Positions 8,862 to 18,043 are shown, counted from the stretch's first letter. The stretch: 64,000 nt of DNA from Polycladospora coralii (GCF_014773435.2 NZ_JACXAG020000005.1:1-64000); one strand, 5' to 3'. Numbers and translations are program-made. The notes: generated by a model not told the origin, from the sequence alone.

Positions 8862-8874
8862 GAGAGGTGAGGAT

Positions 8875-10446
8875 GTGCGTCATTCATTCGATTTACCGGA
8901 GTGGTTAGCCATCTTGAAAAAGAGTAAGAAAAGAATCACTTACGAACGGTTAATGGATTGGGGAAGGCGTACGCTGTGGGTTGGTGTAGGCAGTATGGTG
9001 TTACTGATGTTACTGGCTCGTGTACTGCCTATCGCACATCCCGGACAGTGGTTGCTCGTGATTTTGGGTAGCACAATCATTGTGGGCCTAAGTTTAGGAT
9101 TTTGGTTTAGACCCAGTTGGGAGGAAACGGTACACCTAACTGATCAACGGTTGGGGTTAAAGGATCGTTTAATCACATTATGGACCATGAGGCATGAAGA
9201 TCGTCCGATTGTGTACGCCCAGCGAGAAGATGGGTTAAGGGTATTGGCGGCAGAGATGAGGCATCTATCTCAAAAGATGCCGCTGCCCCTTCCGCATCGT
9301 AGTGAACAATTTACTGTTTTAGGAGCGGTTGTACTCGTGTTTTTCCTCCTGTGGCTACCCAATCCTTTACAAGAACAAGCTTTAAAGCAAGTGCAATTGG
9401 AAGAAACGATTGCCGCAGAAGAGAAGAAGATTGAAAAGGTTGTCGAACAAATTCAGGAGGACCAACAAGTAAGTAAGCAAACAAAAGAAGCGCTAGCTAA
9501 AGAGATGGAAAAATTAAAAAAAGAGCTTGCTGAAGTGGAGTCAACCGCAGACGCTACGCTAGCGCTTGCCAAAAGTGATGCACGCTTAAAGGAACTAGAG
9601 AAAGAAATTGCAAGCAAATATGAAGCGGAAAAGCAATTACTCGAAAAGTGGTCTAGTCAGAAGTCAATGGCAGGACTTGCACAAGCGATACAAGAAGGAA
9701 GTTTGAAGCAGCAGGATATTGAAAAAGCGGTGGCAGCATTAAGCGATGGCGAAAAAAAACAACTATCTACCCAACTTCAGCAATTAGCTGAACAAAATGG
9801 TGAACAAGCAACGGCTTCTATGTCAACGAGTGAGGCCATACAAGCAATCGCACAGTCGGTGCAATCGGGGAATATCGATCAACAAGCGGTTGTCAGTAGT
9901 CAACAAGTGATACAAGCAAGTCTCACGACTGATCAACTACAAGGAAATGTAGCGCAAAAGAGCGGACAAAATCCAAACCAAGACCAAGGACAAGGTCAAG
10001 GCCAGGGACAAGGCCAAGGACAAGGACAAGGACAGGGACAAGGTCAAGGCCAGGGACAAGGTCAAGGTCAAGGCCAGGGACAAGGCCAAGGTCAGGGACA
10101 AGGTCAAGGTCAGGGACAAGGTCAAGGTCAGGGACAAGGTCAAGGTCAAGGCCAGGGACAAGGACAAGGAGATGGAGTTGGCAACGGCGAAGGAAAGCGT
10201 AACGTATGGGTGCCATGGGAGCGATTGAATGGACAAGGTCCGCAAGGAACGGTGTCTGGTAGTCAAGGGACTGGCTCGGAAACAGAGACACAAACCCTCT
10301 CTACGACACTTGGGAAAACGCTTCCTTACACCGAGGTATATCGCCAATACGAAGAAGCGGCCGCTACAGCGATTGAACGAAGTGATTATTCGGCTGAACA
10401 ACAGCAATTAATCAGAGATTATTTCTCAGCCATAGAACCAGAGTAA
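8875..10446 (+). CDS. membrane protein with coiled coil and Gly-Gln repeat, DUF4175-like
   Basis: This is a protein of 523 residues. Two membrane segments lie at about 35-52 and 57-75, then a DQRLGLKDRLITLW segment typical of DUF4175-like proteins of MoxR operons. A third hydrophobic segment is near 145-160. A long Lys/Glu-rich coiled coil runs from about 170 to 260. A (Gly-Gln) repeat covers roughly residues 370-432, and a C-terminal domain with EVYRQYEEAAATAIERSDYS closes it. That last stretch resembles the ends of proteins that may present a partner to the MoxR ATPase. GTG 8875 follows a GAGAGGTGAGG site. The function is unknown. The repeat is likely a flexible linker and may vary in length between strains. 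Confidence 0.75.
   Translation: MRHSFDLPEWLAILKKSKKRITYERLMDWGRRTLWVGVGSMVLLMLLARVLPIAHPGQWLLVILGSTIIVGLSLGFWFRPSWEETVHLTDQRLGLKDRLITLWTMRHEDRPIVYAQREDGLRVLAAEMRHLSQKMPLPLPHRSEQFTVLGAVVLVFFLLWLPNPLQEQALKQVQLEETIAAEEKKIEKVVEQIQEDQQVSKQTKEALAKEMEKLKKELAEVESTADATLALAKSDARLKELEKEIASKYEAEKQLLEKWSSQKSMAGLAQAIQEGSLKQQDIEKAVAALSDGEKKQLSTQLQQLAEQNGEQATASMSTSEAIQAIAQSVQSGNIDQQAVVSSQQVIQASLTTDQLQGNVAQKSGQNPNQDQGQGQGQGQGQGQGQGQGQGQGQGQGQGQGQGQGQGQGQGQGQGQGQGQGQGQGQGQGQGQGDGVGNGEGKRNVWVPWERLNGQGPQGTVSGSQGTGSETETQTLSTTLGKTLPYTEVYRQYEEAAATAIERSDYSAEQQQLIRDYFSAIEPE
9985..10169 (+). repeat. degenerate hexanucleotide tandem repeat encoding (Gly-Gln)n
   Basis: About 30 units of the type CAAGGT, CAAGGC, CAGGGA and CAAGGA follow one another. 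The unit length is a multiple of three, so changes in copy number keep the frame. Synonymous third-position changes in an irregular order suggest selection for the peptide as well as expansion of the DNA. Confidence 0.9.
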
Positions 10447-10477
10447 GATTTTCACGCAGAGGAGGATGTACATTACG

Positions 10478-11488
10478 ATGACACAAACGACAGCATGGAA
10501 AGAAAGTTGGAAAAAACAAGTTGCGACCATAGAAGAAGTGAAAGCATCTATTGGCCAAGTAATCGTAGGCCAAGAAAATGTGGTGGAGCAAGTCTTAATT
10601 GCGATGTTAGCAGGAGGGCACGCACTTTTAGAAGGGGTGCCTGGACTTGGTAAAACATTACTTGTGCGTACGATTGCGCGCTGCCTCGATTTGACATTCT
10701 CTCGTGTGCAATTTACCCCTGACTTAATGCCTGCTGATATTATTGGCACACAAATGCTAACCAAAGATGAACAGGGACGTGATGTATTCTCCTATCACAA
10801 AGGGCCAATATTCGGCAATCTCATTCTAGCGGATGAAATTAATCGGGCTACACCCAAAACACAAAGTGCATTACTTGAAGCGATGCAGGAACATACCGTT
10901 ACAGCAGGTGGACAGACGCGTGCGCTACCTCGTCCTTTTTTTGTTTTGGCAACGCAAAATCCACTTGAAATGGAAGGAACTTATATCTTACCGGAGGCCC
11001 AATTAGATCGCTTTCTCTTGAAAATTCGAGTTGATTTTCCCACAGAAGCAGACTTAAAAGAGATTGTCTTACGTTCTCCGGAAGCGTTTGCTAGCGAACT
11101 TAAACCAATCGCAGACGGAAATACGTTAATCCAAATGAAAAAAAATGTGCAAGAAGTTCTCATAGCGGAGGAACTTGTCGATTTTATTGTGAAAATCATC
11201 TGGCTTTCACACCCGCTTCACACGCAAGCACCAGCAAAAATACAACGTTATGTCATGGCGGGAGCCGGGCCACGAGGGGTTCAAGCACTCGTGCAAGCGG
11301 CCAAAGCACGTGCTTTTCTCGCACATCGCTTCAATGTCGCTCAGGAAGATGTATTAGCCGTTGCTCCGGCGGTCTTACGTCATCGGATCATCCGCAATTT
11401 TGAAGCGGAGGCGACAGGGGTTTCCACAGATGACCTCATTGCAGATTTAATCCACGATCTTACAAAGGACCAAATCGTTAAACAATGA
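10478..11488 (+). CDS. MoxR family AAA+ ATPase
   Basis: This is an AAA+ ATPase of 336 residues. Walker A is GVPGLGKT, Walker B LILADEINRATPKTQSALLEAMQE, sensor 1 is in LATQNPLEMEGTY, and the Arg finger region is PEAQLDRF. MoxR ATPases act as chaperones for the maturation of VWA-domain complexes. Here the ATPase is directly followed by DUF58 and two VWA genes, the usual order. ATG 10466 sits directly against the AGGAGG and would leave no spacing. ATG 10478 is therefore more plausible even though its spacing is long. The last bases overlap the DUF58 start (ATGA). Confidence 0.92.
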   Translation: MTQTTAWKESWKKQVATIEEVKASIGQVIVGQENVVEQVLIAMLAGGHALLEGVPGLGKTLLVRTIARCLDLTFSRVQFTPDLMPADIIGTQMLTKDEQGRDVFSYHKGPIFGNLILADEINRATPKTQSALLEAMQEHTVTAGGQTRALPRPFFVLATQNPLEMEGTYILPEAQLDRFLLKIRVDFPTEADLKEIVLRSPEAFASELKPIADGNTLIQMKKNVQEVLIAEELVDFIVKIIWLSHPLHTQAPAKIQRYVMAGAGPRGVQALVQAAKARAFLAHRFNVAQEDVLAVAPAVLRHRIIRNFEAEATGVSTDDLIADLIHDLTKDQIVKQ

Positions 11489-12366
11489 GCACCTTACTAG
11501 ACCCTGCATTTCTTATTCAATTGGAGCAACTTTCACTGGCAGCGCGTAAACCGATTCGAGGAACACGAGCTGGGCAAAGACGCTCGAAGCTTTTGGGAAG
11601 TTCGTTAGACTTTGCAGATTACCGTCCTTATTATCCAGGGGATGACCTGCGGCAACTCGATTGGAGTTTATATGCACGTTCAGGTAAGCATTTTCTAAAG
11701 ACATTTTTAGACGAGCAAGAGATGCAGGTACATTTGTACCTCGATTGTAGCCGTTCCATGAATCATCTCAATGCGCAAAAGGGATGGCGTGCCAAACAGC
11801 TTATGGCTACACTTGGTTATTTAGCGCTTCAGCACGGAGATACCGTTCAGCTTTTTGGTGTGGGAGATGAACAAGCAGGGCGGTTGCCACGCTTACAAGG
11901 CAAAAAAAATATTTTTCGGCTCTTTGAGTACCTATCATCATTCTCCTATACAGGTGTTTCTGATTTTAATGAAGAATTTTCTCGTCCGCACTATTGGCCG
12001 AAACGGCAAGGTGTTTCCATCATCATAACCGATGGATTTTCAGCATCTGGTTATGAGCAAGCCTTTACTTATTTACAAGCTGCACAGCAGGAAGTACATA
12101 TCCTTTTAATCCATACAAAAGATGAAGCGGTCCCCTATCTAAGCGGTGACTTACGTTTAATTGATTGTGAAAGTGAGGCCAGCACAGATGTAGCGATTAC
12201 GCCTGCTATGCTAGAACGATATCATTCCACCTTTCGTCAGTATTTCGACGAAATGGAACATGCTTGCTTTCAGCGCGGCATCACCTACCTTTCGGTCAGT
12301 ATGGAGCAAGAGTTAGAACAAATGGTATTTCAAATTTTTAGGCGAGCGGGATTGGTGAAATCATGA
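11485..12366 (+). CDS. DUF58 domain protein
   Basis: This cytoplasmic protein has 293 residues. The DUF58 core is evident in YYPGDDLRQLDWSLYAR, followed by a VWA-like segment VHLYLDCSRSMN, a partial MIDAS motif (DxSxS-like, here DCSRS). DUF58 proteins always accompany MoxR ATPases and VWA membrane proteins, and are thought to be a client or adaptor of the ATPase. It overlaps both neighbours by four bases, so expression is translationally coupled. Confidence 0.9.
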   Translation: MSTLLDPAFLIQLEQLSLAARKPIRGTRAGQRRSKLLGSSLDFADYRPYYPGDDLRQLDWSLYARSGKHFLKTFLDEQEMQVHLYLDCSRSMNHLNAQKGWRAKQLMATLGYLALQHGDTVQLFGVGDEQAGRLPRLQGKKNIFRLFEYLSSFSYTGVSDFNEEFSRPHYWPKRQGVSIIITDGFSASGYEQAFTYLQAAQQEVHILLIHTKDEAVPYLSGDLRLIDCESEASTDVAITPAMLERYHSTFRQYFDEMEHACFQRGITYLSVSMEQELEQMVFQIFRRAGLVKS

Positions 12367-14153
12367 TCTGGTTACAACCGGCCATATGGGGCTTAAGTCT
12401 CATCATTCTTCCTCTGATCATTCTGATGTATCTACTACGAAGAAAGTACCAACCACAAACCATAGCGAGTACATTACTTTGGCAACAATTGATCCAAAGT
12501 ATCGAAGCCAATCATTTGTGGCAAAAATTAAAGCAACATTGGCTATTATGGCTACAATTGCTGGTTGCGGTACTGCTTATCCTGGCATTAAGTCGCCCTG
12601 CGATTGAATCGGAAGGATTAAAGGCACAGCATGCCATTATACTTATTGATGTCTCAGGCAGTATGCTTACGCAAGAAAATAAACAAACACGGTTTGAAAA
12701 AGCACAGGAAGAAGTAGGTAAACTCATTTCCAACTTGAATGCCGATCAAACGATTACCTTGATTGAAATGGGTCAAACCCCCAAAGTATTAGAATCAAAA
12801 AATCGGGATCAGAGAAAGTTGACACAAACCTTGCAGCAAATGAAACCAAAGGCGAGCTCCAGTCAGGTCGAACAAGCCTTAACACTCGCATATGCCATCG
12901 CTTCAGAAGAGGAGCATGCAGAGATTGTGATGGTAAGTGATGGTGCAGGGACTGAAGAGATCAAACAGAAACCACACCGTTTTATCCAGGTGGGAAAAGC
13001 GACCGAAAATTCGAGTGTGGGGATGTTCCAAGTGAATCAAGAAGGTGGTTTTGCTCGCATTGATCATAATGGGAAACGCCCGAGTACAGTAGCGATTACG
13101 CTAAAAAATGATGTCGGTCAACTCATTGATATGCAAACCATCACCTTACAAGGGCAGAGCAGTCAAGTCCTGAAATGGCGTGACTTGCCACCAGCAGATG
13201 CTTATCATTTGCAAATAGAAGCAGATACTGATCGACTGGCAACCGATAATGAACGATTTGCATATCCGGTTTCCGCTGCTAAGAAAGACGTTCAATATGT
13301 AGGAGAAGAGCAGTTTTTTATAGCGAAAAGTTTAGGGCTATCAAAAAATATAACCTTGCTAAAAGGAGATCAAATCGAACCAAATTTAAATTTATATGTG
13401 ATGAACAAGAGTAAAAAGTCGGCTCCAGATCGAGGAAATCTGCTGCTGATTTCCCCACCTAAAGAAAAGTCGTTATTTAACGTCCGTGGAACGAAGTCTG
13501 TAGGAGGTAAGGTCACACAAGCGGCAAAGCACCCGATCATGAAAGGCTTAAAATTTCAAGCTATCTATGCAGAAAATGTGTTACAAGTGAACCCGCCTGC
13601 AGGGATAGAACCCTTACTTGTTGTCGAAGGGGTACCGATCGTACTGGCCGGTGAGCATCAGGGGCGTCGCATCGTTTATTTTGCAGTCGATCTAGATCAA
13701 ACGGATTTACCCCTGCAACCTAGCTTCCCGATCTTAATGTCTCAGATTATGAACTGGCTCAACCCACAAGAAGAAACTCAGGGACATGTCTTACAAGTGG
13801 GTGAATCGATCCAATTCCCTGTTCCTGCACAGTGGAAGGATGTCAGTGTAAAAAGTGATCATGGGGAACAGGAGATCGAGATCATCGCATCAGGGATGGT
13901 TCATTTTCAAGCGCCTGAGCAGGCAGGTCAATATGACTTCATTCATCCAGAAAACCAATCGATCTATCGTACTGTTCACGTTGTATTCCCGCTAGCAGAG
14001 TCGAAAATAACGCCTGTCGCGGCAAAAACAACACCACTTGCAAGCGAGGCTGTTTCGAATCATACAGGGATTTATGAATTGTGGTGGTGGGTTGCAATTG
14101 TTGCCCTCATGGTATTGGGGCTAGAATGGGTGGTGTTTGGACGTGGCTATTAG
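12363..14153 (+). CDS. BatA-like membrane protein with VWA domain
   Basis: This is a protein of 596 residues. A BatA-type N-terminal helix (about 5-25, ending in LLRRKYQP) is followed by a second helix at 55-75. A VWA domain comes next, with the intact MIDAS start LIDVSGSML, and then a large outer domain. A C-terminal membrane helix lies near 570-590. The fold binds a metal ion and a protein partner at the cell surface or in the membrane. It starts inside the DUF58 gene (ATGA overlap), and the next gene begins before it ends. The physiological role of this operon type in Bacillales is not established. Confidence 0.85.
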   Translation: MIWLQPAIWGLSLIILPLIILMYLLRRKYQPQTIASTLLWQQLIQSIEANHLWQKLKQHWLLWLQLLVAVLLILALSRPAIESEGLKAQHAIILIDVSGSMLTQENKQTRFEKAQEEVGKLISNLNADQTITLIEMGQTPKVLESKNRDQRKLTQTLQQMKPKASSSQVEQALTLAYAIASEEEHAEIVMVSDGAGTEEIKQKPHRFIQVGKATENSSVGMFQVNQEGGFARIDHNGKRPSTVAITLKNDVGQLIDMQTITLQGQSSQVLKWRDLPPADAYHLQIEADTDRLATDNERFAYPVSAAKKDVQYVGEEQFFIAKSLGLSKNITLLKGDQIEPNLNLYVMNKSKKSAPDRGNLLLISPPKEKSLFNVRGTKSVGGKVTQAAKHPIMKGLKFQAIYAENVLQVNPPAGIEPLLVVEGVPIVLAGEHQGRRIVYFAVDLDQTDLPLQPSFPILMSQIMNWLNPQEETQGHVLQVGESIQFPVPAQWKDVSVKSDHGEQEIEIIASGMVHFQAPEQAGQYDFIHPENQSIYRTVHVVFPLAESKITPVAAKTTPLASEAVSNHTGIYELWWWVAIVALMVLGLEWVVFGRGY

Positions 14154-16869
14154 TTTTGTTAATCCATGGTTATTAGGGCTCATCGTACCGGCTCTCTATT
14201 TACTATGGCATTGGTGGAAAAGAGAAAGGCGTTACACAAAGGGAAGGAAATGGCTTGTACTCAGTATACGCACGCTGATCTTCTTACTCTTAATCTTGGC
14301 ATTGGCACGCATGGAATGGATGTATCCCGTACAAGGAAAAACGATTGTTTTTGTGGTGGATCGCTCAGCCTCTATTGCAGATTCAGATATAGCCTTTCAA
14401 CAGGTTGAAAAAGCCTTACAGGATAAAAAACCAGAAGACCAAATCGCAATCGTTACAGTCGGAGAAGAAGCTGTAGTGGAGCAATCTTTGTCCACTGCGG
14501 ATACCATCTCTTCATTTTCGGCGGTCATAAACAAACATGCGACTAACCTGGCGAGTGGTTTGCGATTGGCAAGTGGATTTATTTCGGATGAGATGAAGGG
14601 CAAAGTGGTTTTAATATCAGATGGTGCCGAGACGGTTGGTCATGCACGGGTGGAAGCTGATCGTCTACGAGAACGGGGTATTCCAGTAGACGTGGTTTCG
14701 CTCAGTTCAAAGCAAGGACCTGAAGTGTTACTAACCGAAATGAAGATTCCGTCTAAAGCGTATCAAACTGAAAAAATTCCGATTCGTGTGCAGGTTAAAT
14801 CGACGACGGACACGAAAGCCACTTTACGCTTATATGAAAAAAATCGTTTAGTGGAAGAACAAAAAATTTCTTTAGTAGAAGGTGAAAATACGTTTTCATT
14901 TGCTACATCTGCTAGCCAATCGGGTTTAGTGCGCTATCATGCGGAAATTGTATCTGATCAAGATACCCTTCCCCAAAATAATCAAGTGTATGGTTTTTCG
15001 CAGGTGTCTGGTAATCCACGGGTGTTAATCGTTGAGGGGAAGCCAGGTGAAGGGCAAAACTTAGCGGATATGCTCATGCAAGCAGGGGTAGAGGTGAAAC
15101 GATCATCTGCCTCGTCTTTGCCAGATACATTGGAAGGATATCAACAGTTTGAGACGATGGTGCTGGTGAATACACCTGCTTATGCCATTTCTACATACAA
15201 AATGGAGATGATTCAATCTGCAGTGCGTGATCTAGGCATGGGGCTGATTATGACCGGTGGAGAGAATAGCTATGCACTGGGAGGCTGGTTTCAAACCCCA
15301 ATCGAGACATTACTACCAGTAGATATGGAGTTGCGTGATAAAAAGCGGATGCCTTCTTTAGGGCTGATGTTAGTCATTGACCGTTCAGGAAGTATGTCCG
15401 GTCAAAAGCTGGATATGGCTAAAGAAGCAGCGATTCGTTCGACACAGTTATTAACCCCACAAGACCAGTTAGGTGTGCTTGCTTTTGATAGTAAAGGCGA
15501 GTGGATTGTTTCTCCACAGCCGGTGACGAAACGTGATGAATTAATAGGTCAGATCGGTGGGATTGTAGCAGACGGCGGAACAAGTATTTATCCTGCTTTG
15601 ACAGAAAGTTTTCAAGCATTATCTCAATTGAAAGTAAAGCGAAAACATATCATATTGTTAACAGATGGTCATTCCAGTGAGGGAGATTACACGGGACTTG
15701 CTCAAAAAATGCAGGCAGAGGGCATTACGTTATCGACCATTGCAGTTGGAGCAGGTGCAGATCAAGTGTTGCTGGAAAGCATAGCGCAAGTAGGAAAAGG
15801 ACGCCACTATTTGGCTGAATCTCCTGATCAAATTCCAACTATTTTCAGCAAAGAGGCTACGATGGCAACACGCAGTTATGTCGTAGATGAACCTTTCATT
15901 CCGAAGTGGGTAGGCGCTAAAGAGTGGCACAACCAAGTCCCGCCATTACGGGCATATGTAGCGACAACGCCTAAGCAGACAGCAGAGATGGTGCTCGCAA
16001 GTTCCTATCCAGATCCCGTATTAGCACGCTGGCAATACGGTCTGGGGCGAACTGTGGCATGGACGAGTGATATCAGTGGAAAATGGTCTCCAGATTGGGT
16101 AAGCTGGAATGGATTTCCTAAGTTTTGGAATCAGGTCGTAACCTGGTCTTATCCCCAATATCAAAATAACGGGGTGCATGTGGAGCATCAAATGGATGGC
16201 AATCAAATGATCCTTCGTGTATCAAAGGAAAATTTGAATCAGCATGAAATCCAACTCCAACTTCTCGATGATGAAGGAAACAAAGAATCGGTGAGTGCAA
16301 AGATGGTCGCACCTGGTGAATATGAAGGGGTATTTTCGATTGATGAGCCAGGCGTTTACTTTGCTCAAGTCGGAAACCCAGTTTCTCTGGGAACTTATGG
16401 GATCACGGTGCCGTACTCTGCAGAGTACGCAAGTATAGAAAATAAAACGCATTACCTAGAACAGATTGCGACAGCAGGTGGAGGCGTACACCGTACGGAC
16501 ATTTCGGGTGTGTGGCAGTGGGAGGAGAGTAAGTGGGGCAAGCAAAGCTTAGCTTGGTACCTCATTTTCGTTGCACTGCTCCTATGGCCATTTGATATTG
16601 CTTGTCGTAAAATATCTTGGCCGATCATTCGATTAGAGAAGAAGGAAAACGGGAAACAAATGAAACAGGTGGAGCGTTTGCATCAACTCAAGCAGGTACG
16701 TAAACAACCGCTTGTCGAAAAGAAAGAATATGCAAAACCCCCCACAAAAATAACGCCATTGCCAAGCGCACCACCGAAAAAAATAGTACGCCAATCCCCA
16801 CAGGGTACACATTTATCCAGTTTGCTGGCAGCGAAGCGCAAACGTGACCAACAGGAGCAAAAAGAGTAG
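14137..16869 (+). CDS. large VWA-domain membrane protein with glutamine-amidotransferase-like region
   Basis: This is a protein of 910 residues. Two N-terminal helices (about 8-22 and 42-58) are followed by a first VWA domain starting FVVDRSASIADSD, then a beta-rich region. A glutamine-amidotransferase-like part contains ILIVEGKPGEGQNLADML-type and MTGGENSYALGGW segments. A second VWA domain has the intact LVIDRSGSMSGQ and LLTDGHSSEGD motifs. A helix near 800-820 precedes a highly basic cytoplasmic tail rich in Lys, Arg and Pro. It is the last gene of the operon. TTG 14137 or GTG 14143 could be the start; neither has a strong ribosome site, in line with coupling to the upstream gene. Confidence 0.85.
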   Translation: MDVAISFVNPWLLGLIVPALYLLWHWWKRERRYTKGRKWLVLSIRTLIFLLLILALARMEWMYPVQGKTIVFVVDRSASIADSDIAFQQVEKALQDKKPEDQIAIVTVGEEAVVEQSLSTADTISSFSAVINKHATNLASGLRLASGFISDEMKGKVVLISDGAETVGHARVEADRLRERGIPVDVVSLSSKQGPEVLLTEMKIPSKAYQTEKIPIRVQVKSTTDTKATLRLYEKNRLVEEQKISLVEGENTFSFATSASQSGLVRYHAEIVSDQDTLPQNNQVYGFSQVSGNPRVLIVEGKPGEGQNLADMLMQAGVEVKRSSASSLPDTLEGYQQFETMVLVNTPAYAISTYKMEMIQSAVRDLGMGLIMTGGENSYALGGWFQTPIETLLPVDMELRDKKRMPSLGLMLVIDRSGSMSGQKLDMAKEAAIRSTQLLTPQDQLGVLAFDSKGEWIVSPQPVTKRDELIGQIGGIVADGGTSIYPALTESFQALSQLKVKRKHIILLTDGHSSEGDYTGLAQKMQAEGITLSTIAVGAGADQVLLESIAQVGKGRHYLAESPDQIPTIFSKEATMATRSYVVDEPFIPKWVGAKEWHNQVPPLRAYVATTPKQTAEMVLASSYPDPVLARWQYGLGRTVAWTSDISGKWSPDWVSWNGFPKFWNQVVTWSYPQYQNNGVHVEHQMDGNQMILRVSKENLNQHEIQLQLLDDEGNKESVSAKMVAPGEYEGVFSIDEPGVYFAQVGNPVSLGTYGITVPYSAEYASIENKTHYLEQIATAGGGVHRTDISGVWQWEESKWGKQSLAWYLIFVALLLWPFDIACRKISWPIIRLEKKENGKQMKQVERLHQLKQVRKQPLVEKKEYAKPPTKITPLPSAPPKKIVRQSPQGTHLSSLLAAKRKRDQQEQKE

Positions 16870-16874
16870 GAAAC

Positions 16875-16903
16875 TTGCATTCGGTGCTTGCAATAGGTAT
16901 ATT
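16875..16903 (+). promoter_or_regulatory. sigmaA-type promoter for hfq
   Basis: TTGCAT at 16875-16880 and TATATT at 16898-16903 are separated by exactly 17 bases and lie about 40 bases before the hfq start. Both hexamers are one or two bases from consensus. Confidence 0.6.
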
Positions 16904-16944
16904 GTGGTAAAATAAGAAAAGCGAAATGAGAAGGAGAGGATCGA

Positions 16945-17169
16945 ATGAGTAAGAATAATATTCAAGATGCTTTCTTGAATCAGTTGCGCAAAAATAAAAT
17001 CCCGTGTACATTGTTTTTGACAAATGGGTTTCAATATCGCGGAACCGTTACAGGTTTCGATACATATGTCGTAATGTTAAATGCGGAAGGAAAGCAACAA
17101 ATGATTTTTAAACATGTGATTAGCACCATTCAACCAGCCCAAACGGTGGCCTGGGAAAATCAAGACTGA
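16945..17169 (+). CDS. hfq: RNA chaperone Hfq
   Basis: This protein has 74 residues, the length of Gram-positive Hfq. The Sm1 region is [14 protein letters not shown]...[10 protein letters not shown]-like and reads here as [17 protein letters not shown]. The Sm2 motif is [10 protein letters not shown], corresponding to the YKHAIST of Bacillus and carrying the RNA-contacting KH pair. Hfq forms a hexameric ring that binds small RNAs and mRNAs. Compared with enterobacterial Hfq the C-terminal tail is nearly absent, as in other Firmicutes. The gene has its own promoter and terminator. In many Bacillales hfq follows miaA; here it does not. Confidence 0.93.
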   Translation: MSKNNIQDAFLNQLRKNKIPCTLFLTNGFQYRGTVTGFDTYVVMLNAEGKQQMIFKHVISTIQPAQTVAWENQD

Positions 17170-17175
17170 ACATCT

Positions 17176-17210
17176 AAGAAGACCTTACGTGTGACATGTA
17201 AGGTCTTCTT
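17176..17210 (+). terminator. 13-bp perfect hairpin after hfq
   Basis: Arms at 17176-17188 and 17198-17210 are exact complements with a nine-base loop. The end CTTCTTGATACTT is only modestly T-rich. It lies between convergent genes and may serve both. Confidence 0.75.
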
Positions 17211-17215
17211 GATAC

Positions 17216-17476
17216 TTAGCTTGATTCATTTTTTTTATTGATTTGCTTGAGCTCCCGTAATTCTTCTAACACGCCTTCTATTTCCATCATTGTTAAACGG
17301 CTTTCTTTCTTTTGGATCATGTGATAAATATCGCGGAGATCTTCGTAATTTTGTAGTTGAAAGTCATCTTCGCTGATAATCGCGCTATTAACTAACTTTA
17401 AGCTTTTTTTGATTTCATTAACCAGATAGTGCAGATTTTCAGTTGTTGCCTGTTCAAGGTTCACAGTTCGATTCAT
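17216..17476 (-). CDS. DUF1128 family protein
   Basis: This is a small acidic, helical protein of 86 residues. It matches my memory of the DUF1128 (YfkK-like) family of Bacilli: a predicted helix LHYLVNEIKKSLKLVN, the conserved DFQLQNYEDLRDIYHMIQKK centre, and a C-terminal helix with ELRELKQI. It is cytoplasmic and of unknown function. The start is ATG at 17474-17476 on the minus strand, with AGAAAGGATG just upstream. It is divergent from the DUF309 gene and convergent with hfq. Confidence 0.8.
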   Translation of the reverse strand: MNRTVNLEQATTENLHYLVNEIKKSLKLVNSAIISEDDFQLQNYEDLRDIYHMIQKKESRLTMMEIEGVLEELRELKQINKKNESS

Positions 17477-17568
17477 CCTTTCTAAATTCCATCACTCAAT
17501 CACATTGTACCCAATCTTGTGCCTTATGAATAGAGAGAAAGGAGTGTATACAGATCGAATATCCACAG

Positions 17569-17919
17569 TTGTATGTCGATTTTATCTATTATTTTAATGT
17601 TGAGCGGGACTTTTATACGTGTCATGATGTGCTAGAGGAGTTATGGTTAGAAGAAGGGCGAGACCCTTTTTTTCAAGGGTTACTACAAGTCGCAGTGGGC
17701 TTCTATCACTTGGAAAATGAAAATCGACGCGGTGCGATAAAAAGCATGACAGCAGGTTTAGATAAATTGATGAACAGCACAGAAGCTGTGAAGATGGGCA
17801 TACATCTTGAGAGGTTGAAAAAAGATGTGAGGCGAGCGCTATTACACTTAGACGATAATATACCGATCAACATTAAAATCATAGATCTCGAATTGGAGCG
17901 GCTTGTGCTACGGAGATGA
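17569..17919 (+). CDS. DUF309 family protein
   Basis: This helical protein of about 116 residues has the DUF309 signature FYTCHDVLEELWLEEG followed by LLQVAVGFYHLENENRRGAIKSM. The family (YpuF in Bacillus) has an all-helical fold with a conserved acidic/His site; its function is unknown. The coordinate given uses TTG 17569. In relatives the protein begins a few residues earlier with a sequence like EYP-L-Y. Here IEYPQLYVD can be read upstream, and the good site AGAAAGGAG at 17535-17543 fits a non-standard ATC (17554) or ATA (17548) start better than the TTG. Confidence 0.8.
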   Translation: MYVDFIYYFNVERDFYTCHDVLEELWLEEGRDPFFQGLLQVAVGFYHLENENRRGAIKSMTAGLDKLMNSTEAVKMGIHLERLKKDVRRALLHLDDNIPINIKIIDLELERLVLRR

Positions 17920-17984
17920 ATACTATTAAAAAAATTTGAATAAATGGAAGCGATTCCATTTATTCAAATTTTTTTAATAGTATT
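17919..17984 (+). terminator. 31-bp perfect hairpin with GCGA tetraloop
   Basis: Arms at 17919-17949 and 17954-17984 are exact reverse complements around GCGA, a GNRA-type loop. Runs of seven A and seven T within the arms give a strong terminator on either strand. It overlaps the stop codon of the DUF309 gene and separates housekeeping genes from the biosynthetic operon. Confidence 0.85.
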
Positions 17985-18033
17985 ATTTTATACTTTAGGC
18001 AGGGGTTTTATTATTATGTAACTAATTTATTCA

Positions 18034-18043
18034 TAGTATACTA
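18034..18043. promoter_or_regulatory. 10-bp palindrome before the carrier-protein operon
   Basis: TAGTATACTA is a perfect palindrome about 30 bases before the first gene of the operon, where an operator could sit. At this AT content a chance palindrome is possible. No convincing -35/-10 pair was found beside it. Confidence 0.25.

Noticed and set aside
9937-10407. Long open frames on the minus strand opposite the Gly-Gln repeat (Leu-, Thr- and Ser-rich)
   Set aside because: They come from the low-complexity repeat read on the other strand and have no ribosome site or domain.
17945-17958. CcpA cre-like palindrome TGGAAGCGATTCCA at the tip of the 31-bp hairpin
   Set aside because: It differs from the cre consensus at two symmetric positions and is explained by the terminator stem.
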